Numbered from the stretch's first letter, positions 7,884 through 16,993 are shown. The stretch: DNA of 64,000 nucleotides from an uncultured Roseibium sp. (GCF_947494555.1 NZ_CANLVF010000005.1:372001-436000); one strand, 5' to 3'. The notes: generated from the letters alone by a model not told the origin. Translations and numbers: made by a program.

Positions 7884-8996
7884 ATGGCTGCAGTGGACAA
7901 AAAGACAAGCCCTTCAAACAAAGGCAACGGTCTGCCGCCTCTGGCAAGTCTGGCGCGGCGCACCAGATACGCACTGCATCAGGGAAGCCGGGTTGCGCTC
8001 TATACGCTGCATTCAGAAGCCATGCGCCGCATGAACAAGCGCATCCAGAAAGACCTGCCTGAGATACCCAAGGTCCAGCCGGAAGGACCTGTCCCCGGTC
8101 AGCGCCGCATGCTTGCCGACATTTTCAAACTTTTTGCCGACGATCTGAAAGCTGTCGAGGACGGGCTTTACCCGATGCCGTCCGACGGAACACTCACACC
8201 ACGAGAACTGCTGGAAACCAGCCGCGCTTTCTTCAAGGATGTTCCGGAGGTGGCAAGGCGCCGCGCGACTGGCGCGCATCAGGAAGTCAACGAAGACGTC
8301 AGCGGGTTTGCTGAAGCCTTGCCCCGCTATTACCGGCAGAACTTCCACTTCCAGACCGACGGATGGCTGTCGGAAGAAAGCGCCAGACTCTATGACTTTC
8401 AGGTCGACGTGCTCTTTTCAGGCGCAACGGCCGCCATGCGGCGAAGGGTATTGATCCCCTTCGCTGAAATCCTGAAGAAGAAAGACCAGCGAAAGGTCGC
8501 GTATGTCGACCTTGCCTGCGGCACGGGGGGTTTGCTGCGCCCGGCGCTCAAGGCGTTTCCACGCCTCCATGGGGTCGGGCTCGATCTGTCCGAGCCTTAT
8601 CTTGCCGTCGCGCGCGAGCGAACGAAGACGCGCCGTGCCCGTTATGTGACGGCGATGGCAGAAGCACTGCCGTTCGCCAATGCCTCTCTCGACGTCGTAT
8701 CGTGCGTTTTTCTGTTCCACGAATTGCCGCCGAAAGTGCGCCGTCAGGTAATCGCAGAAGTGTCGCGGGTCTTGAAACCGGGCGGGTCGTTCCTTTTCGT
8801 AGACAGCCTGCAGACGGGCGACGTGCCGGATTACGACGGTCTTCTGTCGGTCTTCCCGCAGCTTTTTCACGAACCTTATTATACGTCTTATCTCAAGGAA
8901 GACCTGACGAGGCTTTGCGCCGACCAGGGCCTTCACGAACACTGGATGACGCCCGCATTCGTGTCACGCGCAGTCGAATTCATCAAAGAAGATTGA
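7884..8996 (+). CDS. class I SAM-dependent methyltransferase
   Basis: A 370-residue protein. The N-terminal ~190 residues are helical and not recognised. The C-terminal half is a UbiE-like methyltransferase: SAM motif I VDLACGTGGLLRPAL, an acidic loop GVGLDLSEPYLAVARE, and post-motifs LDVVSCVFLFHELPPKVRRQVIAEVSRVLKPGGSFLFVDS. The long N-terminal extension sets it apart from UbiE. The substrate is unknown. Its ATG lies 3 bases after the stop of the RNA methyltransferase gene, so translation is probably coupled. Confidence 0.85.
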   Translation: MAAVDKKTSPSNKGNGLPPLASLARRTRYALHQGSRVALYTLHSEAMRRMNKRIQKDLPEIPKVQPEGPVPGQRRMLADIFKLFADDLKAVEDGLYPMPSDGTLTPRELLETSRAFFKDVPEVARRRATGAHQEVNEDVSGFAEALPRYYRQNFHFQTDGWLSEESARLYDFQVDVLFSGATAAMRRRVLIPFAEILKKKDQRKVAYVDLACGTGGLLRPALKAFPRLHGVGLDLSEPYLAVARERTKTRRARYVTAMAEALPFANASLDVVSCVFLFHELPPKVRRQVIAEVSRVLKPGGSFLFVDSLQTGDVPDYDGLLSVFPQLFHEPYYTSYLKEDLTRLCADQGLHEHWMTPAFVSRAVEFIKED

Positions 8997-9005
8997 GACG
9001 CAGGC

Positions 9006-9068
9006 TTTCAGTGTCACTGAAATTTAGTGGAAGTTTCTCTTGTGACTGAAAGAAAACGCGCGTATATG
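9006..9068 (+). promoter_or_regulatory. operator palindrome and promoter of the HTH-RibB gene
   Basis: A perfect inverted repeat, TTTCAGTGTCACTGAAA (9006-9022, 8-bp arms and one central base), lies 54 bases before the ATG. A further half-site, GTGACTGAAA (9042-9051), overlaps a candidate -35 box TTGTGA (9040-9045), which is 17 bp from a candidate -10 box TATATG (9063-9068). A start of transcription 7-8 bases beyond the -10 box would fall at the ATG at 9076, so the message may be leaderless; no Shine-Dalgarno sequence is visible. The arrangement resembles operators of Cro/CI-like repressors. The repeat is seen; the promoter assignment and its link to the fused HTH are inference. Confidence 0.55.
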
Positions 9069-9075
9069 CGTTGTC

Positions 9076-10395
9076 ATGAGACTCGATCAATGGCTGTTAC
9101 AGACTGGTGAAAACCGGAGTGCGTTTGCGCGACGGGCGAACCTGTCGCCTGCCTCCGTAACAGCTCTATGCAACGATCCGAATGTTTGGGTATCGCGGGA
9201 CATGGCCCGCAAGATTGCCATCGCGACGGATGGCGCAGTGACCCCCAACGACTTTCTCGGATTGGCTACAACCAAGGAGCATCCCGTGTCCCAGGCCCGT
9301 GTCGCAGAAGCTATCCGCGCATTCGAACGTGGTGAAATGGTTGTCGTGACCGACGATGACGACCGCGAGAACGAAGGGGATCTGATTGTCGCGGCGTCAA
9401 AGATCACTTCCGAGCAAATGGCATTCATGGTCCGTCACACTTCGGGCATCATCTGCGCACCGATGACACCCGCCAATGCGCGTCGGCTTCGTCTCGATCC
9501 GATGGTTGCCGAAAATGACGCGCCGCTCGCCACCGCGTTCACGATCTCGGTCGACTACCGCCAGGGATTGACGACGGGGATTTCTGCTGAAGAACGTTGC
9601 GCCACCGTTCATGCCCTTGCAAATCCCAATGTGGCAGCCGACGACTTTGTGCGTCCCGGACATATTTTTCCGCTTGTGGCAAAGGAAGGCGGCGTGATGA
9701 TGCGCTCCGGCCACACGGAAGCCGCCGTGGATCTCTGCCGGTTGTCCGGTCTGGAAGAAGTCGGCGTCATCAGCGAGCTTGTCAACGACGACGGCACGGT
9801 AAAACGCGGTCCGCAGGTCGCCGAGTTCGCGGCCGAACATGAACTGAAGATGGTGTCGGTCTCCGATCTGATCGCATGGCGCCAGCGCACAGAACGCATG
9901 GTCGAGAGGGTCAACGAACAGCCGGTGGAGACGATTGCCGGGCAGGCCTATGCAATGACCTATTCAACGCCTTACGATCCGATGCATCATCTTGCCATTG
10001 TCTATGGCGATATCCTCGATGGCCGCGGGGTTCCAGTGCGTTTGCAGCTGGAGTCGGTTCTGGATGACGTTTTCGGTGAAAGTCGGCCGCTTGATCACAT
10101 CATGACCCACTTCGCCGAACGGGGACGAGGTGTCATTGTCTTCCTGAGAGAAGGTTCCGTGGGCGTTGCACGCCATTCGCGGCGCGCCCGCTCCGACTTT
10201 GAGGCGGCAGACACGGAAGAGCATGGCTCCGCGCAGGCCCGGCAGGAGCAGTGGCGCGAAGTCGGCCTCGGCGCCCAGATCCTGAAGGATCTCGGTGTCA
10301 GCTCGATCCGGCTGCTTGCCTCGCGCGAGCGGCACTATGTCGGTCTGGAAGGGTTCGACATCAAGATCGACGAGACGGAAATTCTCGACACCTGA
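9076..10395 (+). CDS. ribB: 3,4-dihydroxy-2-butanone-4-phosphate synthase with N-terminal HTH and degenerate GTP cyclohydrolase II domain
   Basis: A 439-residue protein with three parts. Residues 1-65 form a Cro/CI-like helix-turn-helix (SAFARRANLSPASVTALC, then ITD-like GAVTPNDFLG). Residues ~72-280 are DHBP synthase, which makes the four-carbon riboflavin precursor from ribulose 5-phosphate, with VTDDDDRENEGDLIVAA, HTSGIICAP and RPGHIFPLVAKEGGVMMRSGHTEA intact. Residues ~285-439 resemble GTP cyclohydrolase II, but all three zinc cysteines are replaced (LESVLDDVFGESRPLDHI), so this half should not hydrolyse GTP, as in RibBX proteins. An internal GTG at 9286 has AAGGAG six bases upstream and could give a conventional RibB without the HTH. 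Confidence 0.93.
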   Translation: MRLDQWLLQTGENRSAFARRANLSPASVTALCNDPNVWVSRDMARKIAIATDGAVTPNDFLGLATTKEHPVSQARVAEAIRAFERGEMVVVTDDDDRENEGDLIVAASKITSEQMAFMVRHTSGIICAPMTPANARRLRLDPMVAENDAPLATAFTISVDYRQGLTTGISAEERCATVHALANPNVAADDFVRPGHIFPLVAKEGGVMMRSGHTEAAVDLCRLSGLEEVGVISELVNDDGTVKRGPQVAEFAAEHELKMVSVSDLIAWRQRTERMVERVNEQPVETIAGQAYAMTYSTPYDPMHHLAIVYGDILDGRGVPVRLQLESVLDDVFGESRPLDHIMTHFAERGRGVIVFLREGSVGVARHSRRARSDFEAADTEEHGSAQARQEQWREVGLGAQILKDLGVSSIRLLASRERHYVGLEGFDIKIDETEILDT

Positions 10396-10411
10396 ACGCC
10401 CAAAATGCAGA

Positions 10412-10431
10412 TGCGGGCCGCACCGCCCGCA
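10412..10431. terminator. hairpin between convergent ribB and hydrolase genes
   Basis: TGCGGGC and GCCCGCA form a 7-bp stem with a 6-base loop in the 50-base gap between two convergent genes. No T-run follows on either strand. It could serve as a bidirectional 3' end. Confidence 0.4.
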
Positions 10432-10445
10432 CCTGCGAAAGCTTC

Positions 10446-11351
10446 TTACATCAGGTTTTCCTTGAAAAACGCAACGGTACGCTCTTCGGCCAGCTTTGCC
10501 GCCTCTGCATCAAAGCGCGGCGTGGTGTCGTTGTGAAAGCCGTGATTGACGCCGGGATACATGTGGGCAACGTAGTTCTTCCCGTTCGCCTTGAGCGCTT
10601 CTTCATAGGCCGGCCAACCCGCATTGATACGCTCATCCAGTTCGGCAAATTGCAGCATGAGCGGGGCCTGGATCTTCGGCACATCCGCGGCATCTGCCTG
10701 ACGGCCATAAAACGGCACGCCTGCCGCCAGTTCCGGATAGGCAACGGCAATCGCATTGACCACACCGCCACCGTAACAGAAGCCGACCGCTCCAACCTTG
10801 CCCGTGCTGTCGTCGCTGTTCAGCAGATATTCGAAGCCGGCAAAGAAATCGTTCAAGAGCTTTTCCCGATCGACCGTACGCTGCAGTTCCCGGCCTTCAT
10901 CATCAGTGCCCGGGTATCCTCCGACTGAGGTCAGTCCGTCGGGCGCCATCGCCATGAACCCTGCCTTGCCCAGTCGGCGGGCGACGTCCTCAATATACGG
11001 GTTCAGTCCCCGGTTCTCGTGGATGACGAGAACTGCGGGCAGTTTGCCGGTGCTGCCTGCGGGTTTGACAAGATAGGCATTCACTTCACCGTGGCCGTTT
11101 GGCGAGGGATAGGTGATGCGTTGCGTCTCGATCGCTGTGTCGTCCGGATCAACCTGTTGGGCGAACGCATAATTGGGTGACAGTTGGTCGAGCAGCATCG
11201 CTGCAGTCACGCCTGCAACCGTGAACTTTGCCGCACCGTTCAGGAACTCGCGCTTCGTGATCTTGCCGTGTGCGTAGTAGTCATAAAGGTCCAGCAGTTC
11301 CTGAGGAAAATCCTTCGCCGTCATCCGGCGATCGGGTGTCATGTCGTTCAT
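10446..11351 (-). CDS. dienelactone hydrolase family protein, probably Tat-exported
   Basis: A 301-residue alpha/beta hydrolase. The nucleophile elbow is GFCYGGG (Cys), with a possible acidic partner in ELDERINAGW and the catalytic His in GVNHGFHND; HENRGLNPYIEDVARR is the family's oxyanion segment. Residues 25-60 read ITKREFLNGAAKFTVAG and end in YAFAQQ, like a twin-arginine signal with Lys-Arg in place of Arg-Arg, so periplasmic location is likely but unproven. The ATG at 11351 was chosen because AAGGAG stands 7 bases upstream. Substrate unknown; members of the family often act on esters or lactones of degraded aromatics. Confidence 0.88.
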   Translation of the reverse strand: MNDMTPDRRMTAKDFPQELLDLYDYYAHGKITKREFLNGAAKFTVAGVTAAMLLDQLSPNYAFAQQVDPDDTAIETQRITYPSPNGHGEVNAYLVKPAGSTGKLPAVLVIHENRGLNPYIEDVARRLGKAGFMAMAPDGLTSVGGYPGTDDEGRELQRTVDREKLLNDFFAGFEYLLNSDDSTGKVGAVGFCYGGGVVNAIAVAYPELAAGVPFYGRQADAADVPKIQAPLMLQFAELDERINAGWPAYEEALKANGKNYVAHMYPGVNHGFHNDTTPRFDAEAAKLAEERTVAFFKENLM

Positions 11352-11506
11352 CACATTACTCCTTGAACCGTGCGAGGCAGAGCGCACAATTGAAACGAGA
11401 AGATGAAGGATACCCCAGGTCCACGGCGGAACGGTGATTAAGTTGTAACGCTTTGTATCAACACGTCCCGTGATCGGGATCTTGGAGCGCCGGCAGTGTG
11501 CTACGG

Positions 11507-12361
11507 CTATTTTTCAGAGAATATCCGTTCGATCCAGCGGCTGACGGCAACCATCCGCGCAAGACCGGCCTGGTCGGCGTGCTGCATCAGCCAGACTTCC
11601 CGCTGCAGATCCGGTTCAGGGTCCGCCAGTTTTTTGAGACGTGCATCCGTTTCTGCGATCACCGTTGGAATGACCGAACGTCCCAATCCCCCGGCGATGG
11701 CTTCAATCACCCCCTCCAGATCACTCGGTCGAATCTTGGAGACCCGGAAAGGGCCGGATTTCAGGTATTCTGCCATCCAACGGGCCTGGGGAAGAAAGCT
11801 CATATTCTCGTGGTAGATGATCCACGGCAAATCGTCCGCGTTGCCGTCGGCCGGACCGTAGGCCGCATGCGTGAGAACGGCAATCCGTTTCGCAGTCACA
11901 TTGTGACCGCCGTCGCGTGGGCGGCCCAGGCGGACCGCCATATCAGTCTCCCGTCTCGTGAGACTGACATTTCGCACCTCGGACGCCAGATGCAATTCGA
12001 TCCCGGGATGCTGCTGGCTGAATTGCTTTAATGCGGGAATCAGGATCTTGGAGTTCACCACGGGGACGGAGGAGAGCCGAACAATGCCCTCTTCGGCCAG
12101 CCGTGCACCTGTTAGTTCAGATGTGAGCATGTCGAGAGCTGTTTCAACGGCTTCCGTGTGAGAAATCGCGCGAAGACCGGCTGCTGTCAATTCGAGCGAA
12201 CCATTTGCGGACTTTTCGATCAGCTGCGCACCGATTTCGTCCTGCAACGCCATCAACCGCCTGGACACGGTTGTTGCATCGACCTGCAAGCGGTCCGCTG
12301 CGCCGGATAACGATCCGGCACGATAAAACGCCAAGAGAAATTTCAGGTTCTCCCAATTCAT
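11507..12361 (-). CDS. LysR family transcriptional regulator
   Basis: A 284-residue LysR regulator. The winged helix-turn-helix occupies residues 1-62 (NLKFLLAFYRAGSLSGAADRLQVDATTVSRRLMALQDEIG), followed by an effector-binding domain of the substrate-binding-protein type. It is divergent from the TauE-type permease gene, with 95 bases between the two starts, so it probably controls that gene and itself. The effector is not evident; a sulfonate or small organic acid would fit the neighbour. Confidence 0.9.
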   Translation of the reverse strand: MNWENLKFLLAFYRAGSLSGAADRLQVDATTVSRRLMALQDEIGAQLIEKSANGSLELTAAGLRAISHTEAVETALDMLTSELTGARLAEEGIVRLSSVPVVNSKILIPALKQFSQQHPGIELHLASEVRNVSLTRRETDMAVRLGRPRDGGHNVTAKRIAVLTHAAYGPADGNADDLPWIIYHENMSFLPQARWMAEYLKSGPFRVSKIRPSDLEGVIEAIAGGLGRSVIPTVIAETDARLKKLADPEPDLQREVWLMQHADQAGLARMVAVSRWIERIFSEK

Positions 12362-12362
12362 G

Positions 12363-12378
12363 GCTGCACTATTGCAGC
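12363..12378. promoter_or_regulatory. inverted repeat in the lysR/tauE-like divergent promoter
   Basis: GCTGCA-CTAT-TGCAGC is a perfect 6-bp inverted repeat just upstream of the LysR ATG, inside the 95-base divergent intergenic region. Further CTGCA motifs follow at 12385-12389. It may be a LysR regulator site for autorepression; the assignment is inference. Confidence 0.35.
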
Positions 12379-12456
12379 TCTTATCTGCACTTTCGAGAAT
12401 TTACTTGCGTTTATGCAGGCTGCTAGAAAGCAGCAGCTACAAATGAAAGAAACGCA

Positions 12457-13221
12457 ATGCTTCAGGATCTGACCGTCTGGACCGGACTGCCACCAACATA
12501 TCTGGCAATCAGCGCCATCATGGCATTTGTCGCGGGCGCCGTACGCGGGTTTGCCGGATTTGGTCTTTCAGCCGTTCTCATGGCGAGCATCGTGGTGTTC
12601 ATTCCGCCTGTCGAGCTGATACCGGTCTGCTTCCTTCTGGAACTTGCAGCCAGCGTCGCAATGTTCCGGGGCGGTTTGCGAGACGCCAAACTCAGCACTG
12701 CCGTGACGCTCGCCTTATTCAGTGCCATCGGGGTGCCGCTCGGACTTTTGCTGACAACGAGCATCGATTTAGAACTGTCCAAGCTTTTTGCGTTGGGTCT
12801 CGTTCTCGGCCTGACGATCCTGCAACTGCTCAAAGTCAATTTTCACTTGGCATCGGAGCGCGTTGCATTGCCTGTAACCGGATTTGCTGCCGGGATCGTC
12901 ACCGGGCTCGCATCGATCGGCGGCATGGTCATTGCGCTCTACGTGCTTGCATCGCCGAAAAAGGCACGCGAAATGCGCGGTTCGCTCGTGCTCTTTCTTT
13001 TTTTCAGCATGTTCACCTCGTCGGTGACGCTCATCTTGTTCGGTGTTCTCAATGAGCAGTCCCTGATCAGGGGCGCGGTCCTGTCACCACTTGTCCTGGC
13101 TGGTGTTTTCGCCGGGACCGCGATGTTCAGCAAAAGTCTCGACCAGACGTATCGCAAAGGGTGCCTCTATCTGCTGCTGCTTTTTGCAGGAGCGGGCCTT
13201 GTCAGAACCATTGCGTTTTAG
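12457..13221 (+). CDS. TauE/SafE-type sulfite exporter family permease
   Basis: A 254-residue membrane protein with about eight hydrophobic segments and the family's duplicated glycine-rich motif (GAVRGFAGFGLSAVLMA near the N-terminus, GIVTGLASIGGMVIALY at mid-length). The family moves sulfite, sulfoacetate or related organic anions across the inner membrane. The divergent LysR gene is the probable regulator. Substrate is not determined by the sequence. Confidence 0.88.
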   Translation: MLQDLTVWTGLPPTYLAISAIMAFVAGAVRGFAGFGLSAVLMASIVVFIPPVELIPVCFLLELAASVAMFRGGLRDAKLSTAVTLALFSAIGVPLGLLLTTSIDLELSKLFALGLVLGLTILQLLKVNFHLASERVALPVTGFAAGIVTGLASIGGMVIALYVLASPKKAREMRGSLVLFLFFSMFTSSVTLILFGVLNEQSLIRGAVLSPLVLAGVFAGTAMFSKSLDQTYRKGCLYLLLLFAGAGLVRTIAF

Positions 13222-13255
13222 AAATCGCATCCGCCACGCATTCAGCGCCCCCCTC

Positions 13256-14341
13256 CTAACCGACCTGCCCCCTGTGACGCAGGAAATGGTCGGCCAGTAC
13301 ACAGGCCATCATGGCCTCACCAACCGGCACGGCGCGTATGCCGACGCAAGGATCGTGGCGGCCCTTGGTCATGACATCCACTTCCTCACCCTGACGGGTA
13401 ATCGACTTGCGCTCGGTCAGGATCGAGGATGTCGGTTTCACGGCGAAGCGAACGACAACGGGGTCACCGTTTGAAATCCCCCCCAAAACGCCACCGGAAT
13501 TGTTCGTCAGGAAAACCGGCCTGCCAACGTCGTCTATCCGTATTTCGTCGGCGTTTTCTTCTCCAGTGAGACGGGCGGCCTCAAAACCGTTGCCAATCTC
13601 GACCCCTTTGACCGCATTGATCGACATCATCGCTGCGGCAAGTTCGGTATCCAGTTTGCCGTAGATCGGCGCGCCCCAGCCTGCCGGAATACCCTCTGCG
13701 ACAACCTCAATCACGGCTCCGACCGAAGAGCCGGCTTTGCGAACGCCGTCCAGATACTCCACCCAGTTGGCTGCTGCGGCAGCATCCGGCGAAAAGAAGG
13801 GGTTGTTGTCGACCTCTGCCCAATCCCAATTGCCGCGATCAATCTTCTGCGTCCCGACCTGAACCAATGCGCCGCGTATTGTGACACCTTGCAGGACCTT
13901 TCTTGCGACCGCACCTGCTGCGACACGCATTGCCGTCTCCCGCGCGGAAGACCTGCCACCGCCACGATAGTCCCGAATGCCGTATTTTGCGTCATAGGTG
14001 AAATCCGCATGCCCGGGCCTGAAACGATCCTTGATCTCGGAGTAATCCTTCGAACGCTGGTCGGTGTTTTCAACCATGAGGGATATCGGTGTCCCTGTCG
14101 TTTTCTGCGCGCCGTCCTCGTCCGCCATCACACCGGACAGAATTTTCACCTCATCGGCCTCCCGGCGCTGGGTCGTGAAACGGGACTGCCCCGGCTTGCG
14201 CCTTTCCATAAACCCTTGAATATCGGCTTCCGTCAAAGGGATCAGCGGCGGGCAACCATCGATGACACAGCCGATCGCAGGGCCATGACTTTCCCCCCAG
14301 GTGGTGACGCGAAACAAATGACCGAAACTGTTGTGGGACAT
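13256..14341 (-). CDS. aroC: chorismate synthase
   Basis: A 361-residue chorismate synthase, which converts 5-enolpyruvylshikimate 3-phosphate to chorismate using reduced FMN, the last shikimate-pathway step. Signatures seen are TTWGESHGPAIGCVIDGCPP at the N-terminus, YRGGGRSSARETAMRVAAGA in the centre and GRHDPCVGIRAVPVGEAM near the C-terminus. The frame stays open 18 codons further upstream, but homology begins with MSHNSFGHLFRVTT, so 14341 was chosen as start. It is convergent with the TauE-like gene and divergent from the GGDEF-EAL gene. Confidence 0.97.
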   Translation of the reverse strand: MSHNSFGHLFRVTTWGESHGPAIGCVIDGCPPLIPLTEADIQGFMERRKPGQSRFTTQRREADEVKILSGVMADEDGAQKTTGTPISLMVENTDQRSKDYSEIKDRFRPGHADFTYDAKYGIRDYRGGGRSSARETAMRVAAGAVARKVLQGVTIRGALVQVGTQKIDRGNWDWAEVDNNPFFSPDAAAAANWVEYLDGVRKAGSSVGAVIEVVAEGIPAGWGAPIYGKLDTELAAAMMSINAVKGVEIGNGFEAARLTGEENADEIRIDDVGRPVFLTNNSGGVLGGISNGDPVVVRFAVKPTSSILTERKSITRQGEEVDVMTKGRHDPCVGIRAVPVGEAMMACVLADHFLRHRGQVG

Positions 14342-14596
14342 GCGGGGATCCAAATCGTCAACGGGAAAGTGATCAGGCGCCGAGCGATAAGGCAAAGCGC
14401 TGCGAAGCTCAAGCCTTCGTTCTATTTTGACATTTCAATGGACGCGCCCGCACATCACGCGGCGCCAAGTCCCACTGAAGGCACGAACCAAATACTCGGT
14501 CAAATGGCAAGTTCAAGTACTGTCATCACATTGGATTTACCACCTTTGAAGCGCGGTTCTTTTTGACACTTGCATAAACATCTGCCGATTTCTTGG

Positions 14597-16936
14597 ATGT
14601 ATTTGCCAATCTTTAATGCTCAGCGTTTATTAGAATTGTGCTTGGGCGATATAACGTGGGGCACAGAAGTGCACATCCGAGGTTGGCTGACAGGTCTGAT
14701 AGTTTTCTTGCTGGCACCTTGCCTGCTCTTTGCTTCGCTCTGGTTTCACAGCAAATTCGAAGACGTAAATTCCATCGACCGCAGCCTTGCAGGACTGAAC
14801 CTGATCCAGGCGCTTGGCCCGCTCATGCAGGAAAAGGCGCTCACCGGGACGGTGAAACAGCCAACTGACATGCTGGTGCGCCAACTCGCCGATTTCGATG
14901 TCTCCGGGCGAGAACAAAGCCTGGTCGCGGAACTCGGTGGCTTCATGAGCGAACAAAGCATTCCCGATGCTTTGCGCAAGGCCAGATCGCTCGCGTCATC
15001 GATCGCACAACATTCCAGGCTGAGCTCATCGTCTTCGTTCGAGACCTCAGAATTTCCGCATCTGATCAACGATACGCTCCTGAGTGTTGTTATTGAAACG
15101 TCAGTCATGGTGAATAATGGCGAGATGCTGTCGGACAAGGATGCGATCAATACCTGGGACAAGATGCTTGTCCCGGTCCAGGGAGGACAATTCAAAGTCG
15201 CAGCCGACAACGTCTCCCGCGCAACCAAGGAATACTTCAAGGATCTCGAAGGCCCAAAGGCCGAGCTGCTAAGAGACAAGGCCGCCGCTTATCGAAGCGC
15301 CAATCTCGCCTACCAGTCGGCAGGTGCGAAACTTCTTTCATCGACGATCAAGGGTAACACCGGTTCGGACATCGCCAACGATCAGCTGAACGAGGTCCAG
15401 CCCGACTTTGTCCGCGTGATCTTCAACTTATGGCAGGAGAGCGTTGATTATCTCCACGCCGATCTTCAACACCAGCGCGCCGAGACGATGTTTGCGGTCG
15501 CGCTGGCAGGTCTTGTGGGTGGCCTGGTCATTTTCGCGGCATTTGCGATAGCGGTCGCTCTAAGCCGAGCGCTTGCCGATCGCACACAACAGGAATTTGA
15601 AAATCTCGGCTTCCATGATCCGCTGACGGGCTTGCCGAACCGGCGCGCCCTTCTCAAGACACTTCGCGGCCTTTCCGACCGCGAAACACCCAGCCGGATC
15701 GGACTGGTTATCCTTGATTTGCGCCACTTCAAGAAAATCAACGATCTGTTCGGTGATCAGTCCGGCGACGGAATCTTGCGGGACGTTGCCGAGCGGCTCG
15801 TTCAATTCGCCGGCGCGGAAGATTTCCTCTGCAGGACGGGTGGTACAGAATTCATGCTGTTGCGCCCCGATTTGACGGATAGTGCATCATTTGAAGACAT
15901 ACCCGCCAAAATCATTCACGAACTCGGTCGGGAACGACAGATCGAAGGACAAAAGCTGGTCCTGGAATCAAATGCCGGGCTGCTTATCAGCAATACAGGA
16001 GATCCCGTCACGGACCAGGTGCTTGTCGACGCCGAGCTTGCCTTACGCTCGGCGAAACAAAAAGCACCACGCAAGGTCGAACGCTTCACCGCCGAAATGC
16101 GCATAGCCTTCGAGGAAAACGGCGAGATTGCCAAGCATCTGCTTCGCGCCATGAACAATGGCGATATTGTTCCCTGGTTCCAGCCGCAGGTGGATGTTCA
16201 CACCGACGAGGTAATCGGGGCGGAAGCATTGGTTCGCTGGCTGGATCATCAGACCATTCGCTTTCCGGGGTACTTTCTGCCAGCTGCAGTTGAAGCGGGC
16301 TACATGGACCGGATCGAAGCAATCGTCCGTCAGAAAACACTTGAGCTTGCATCCGAGTTTACAGGCAAAACCCGGCGGACTGTCCACTTCGGACTGAATA
16401 TTTCCGCTGATCTCCTGAGCAACGCCTCCGCCGTGGGCGCGCTCCACCGCCACGTTCTTGAAGCCGGGCTGGACCCGTCCATGATCAGCCTGGAAATTCT
16501 TGAAGCGGTCATGATTGACGAGGACAAGGCAACGCCGATCAAGGAGAATATTGCCCACCTTTCCGATCTTGGTTTCTTCATCGAACTCGACGATTTTGGA
16601 ACCGGACACTCCAGCATTTCGAGCCTCAGGGATTTGAAGATCGACCGCGTCAAGATCGACCGCAGTTTTGTTTCCGGTGTCGACACGAACAAAGATCTGC
16701 AGAAATTCACCAGTGCCCTCATCAACCTAGCGAAAAGCCTGGATATAAGTGTGCTCGCAGAAGGCGTGGAAACGTCCGGCGAGCGTGAGTGGCTCGCGCG
16801 CAACGGCTGCGACGTGATCCAGGGATTTCTTGTGTCCAAAGCTGTTCCAGAAGTCGAACTTGCGGCGATGATCCTCAAAAAGAACTTCACCGTTCAACCG
16901 AAACGCTATTTCGACGAAAAATCGGCGATCGCCTGA
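14597..16936 (+). CDS. membrane-bound GGDEF-EAL cyclic-di-GMP protein
   Basis: About 779 residues. Two membrane helices (roughly residues 27-47 and 298-326) enclose a ~250-residue periplasmic sensor region. A GGDEF domain follows (DPLTGLPNRRALLK), but its active-site loop reads GGTEF, so diguanylate cyclase activity is doubtful. The EAL domain is complete: GAEALVRW, NISADLL, LEILEAV, ELDDFGTGHSS, DRVKIDRSF, EGVET and QGF, so c-di-GMP phosphodiesterase activity is expected. The start is uncertain: the frame is open from a TTG at 14570, and the first ATG is at 14597; no strong ribosome-binding site is seen for either. Confidence 0.88.
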   Translation: MYLPIFNAQRLLELCLGDITWGTEVHIRGWLTGLIVFLLAPCLLFASLWFHSKFEDVNSIDRSLAGLNLIQALGPLMQEKALTGTVKQPTDMLVRQLADFDVSGREQSLVAELGGFMSEQSIPDALRKARSLASSIAQHSRLSSSSSFETSEFPHLINDTLLSVVIETSVMVNNGEMLSDKDAINTWDKMLVPVQGGQFKVAADNVSRATKEYFKDLEGPKAELLRDKAAAYRSANLAYQSAGAKLLSSTIKGNTGSDIANDQLNEVQPDFVRVIFNLWQESVDYLHADLQHQRAETMFAVALAGLVGGLVIFAAFAIAVALSRALADRTQQEFENLGFHDPLTGLPNRRALLKTLRGLSDRETPSRIGLVILDLRHFKKINDLFGDQSGDGILRDVAERLVQFAGAEDFLCRTGGTEFMLLRPDLTDSASFEDIPAKIIHELGRERQIEGQKLVLESNAGLLISNTGDPVTDQVLVDAELALRSAKQKAPRKVERFTAEMRIAFEENGEIAKHLLRAMNNGDIVPWFQPQVDVHTDEVIGAEALVRWLDHQTIRFPGYFLPAAVEAGYMDRIEAIVRQKTLELASEFTGKTRRTVHFGLNISADLLSNASAVGALHRHVLEAGLDPSMISLEILEAVMIDEDKATPIKENIAHLSDLGFFIELDDFGTGHSSISSLRDLKIDRVKIDRSFVSGVDTNKDLQKFTSALINLAKSLDISVLAEGVETSGEREWLARNGCDVIQGFLVSKAVPEVELAAMILKKNFTVQPKRYFDEKSAIA

Positions 16937-16993
16937 AGATCGCCCGCCGGTTGCCCGGGCACGCCAAATTACATTTTCGCAGCCGGCATACCT

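Noticed and set aside
8997..9075. FMN riboswitch before the riboflavin gene
   Set aside because: The 79-base gap is too short and lacks the conserved RFN segments. The palindrome and a leaderless promoter explain it better.
10446..11351. Antibiotic or aromatic degradation cluster around the dienelactone hydrolase
   Set aside because: No ring-cleavage or other catabolic genes are adjacent; the hydrolase stands alone.
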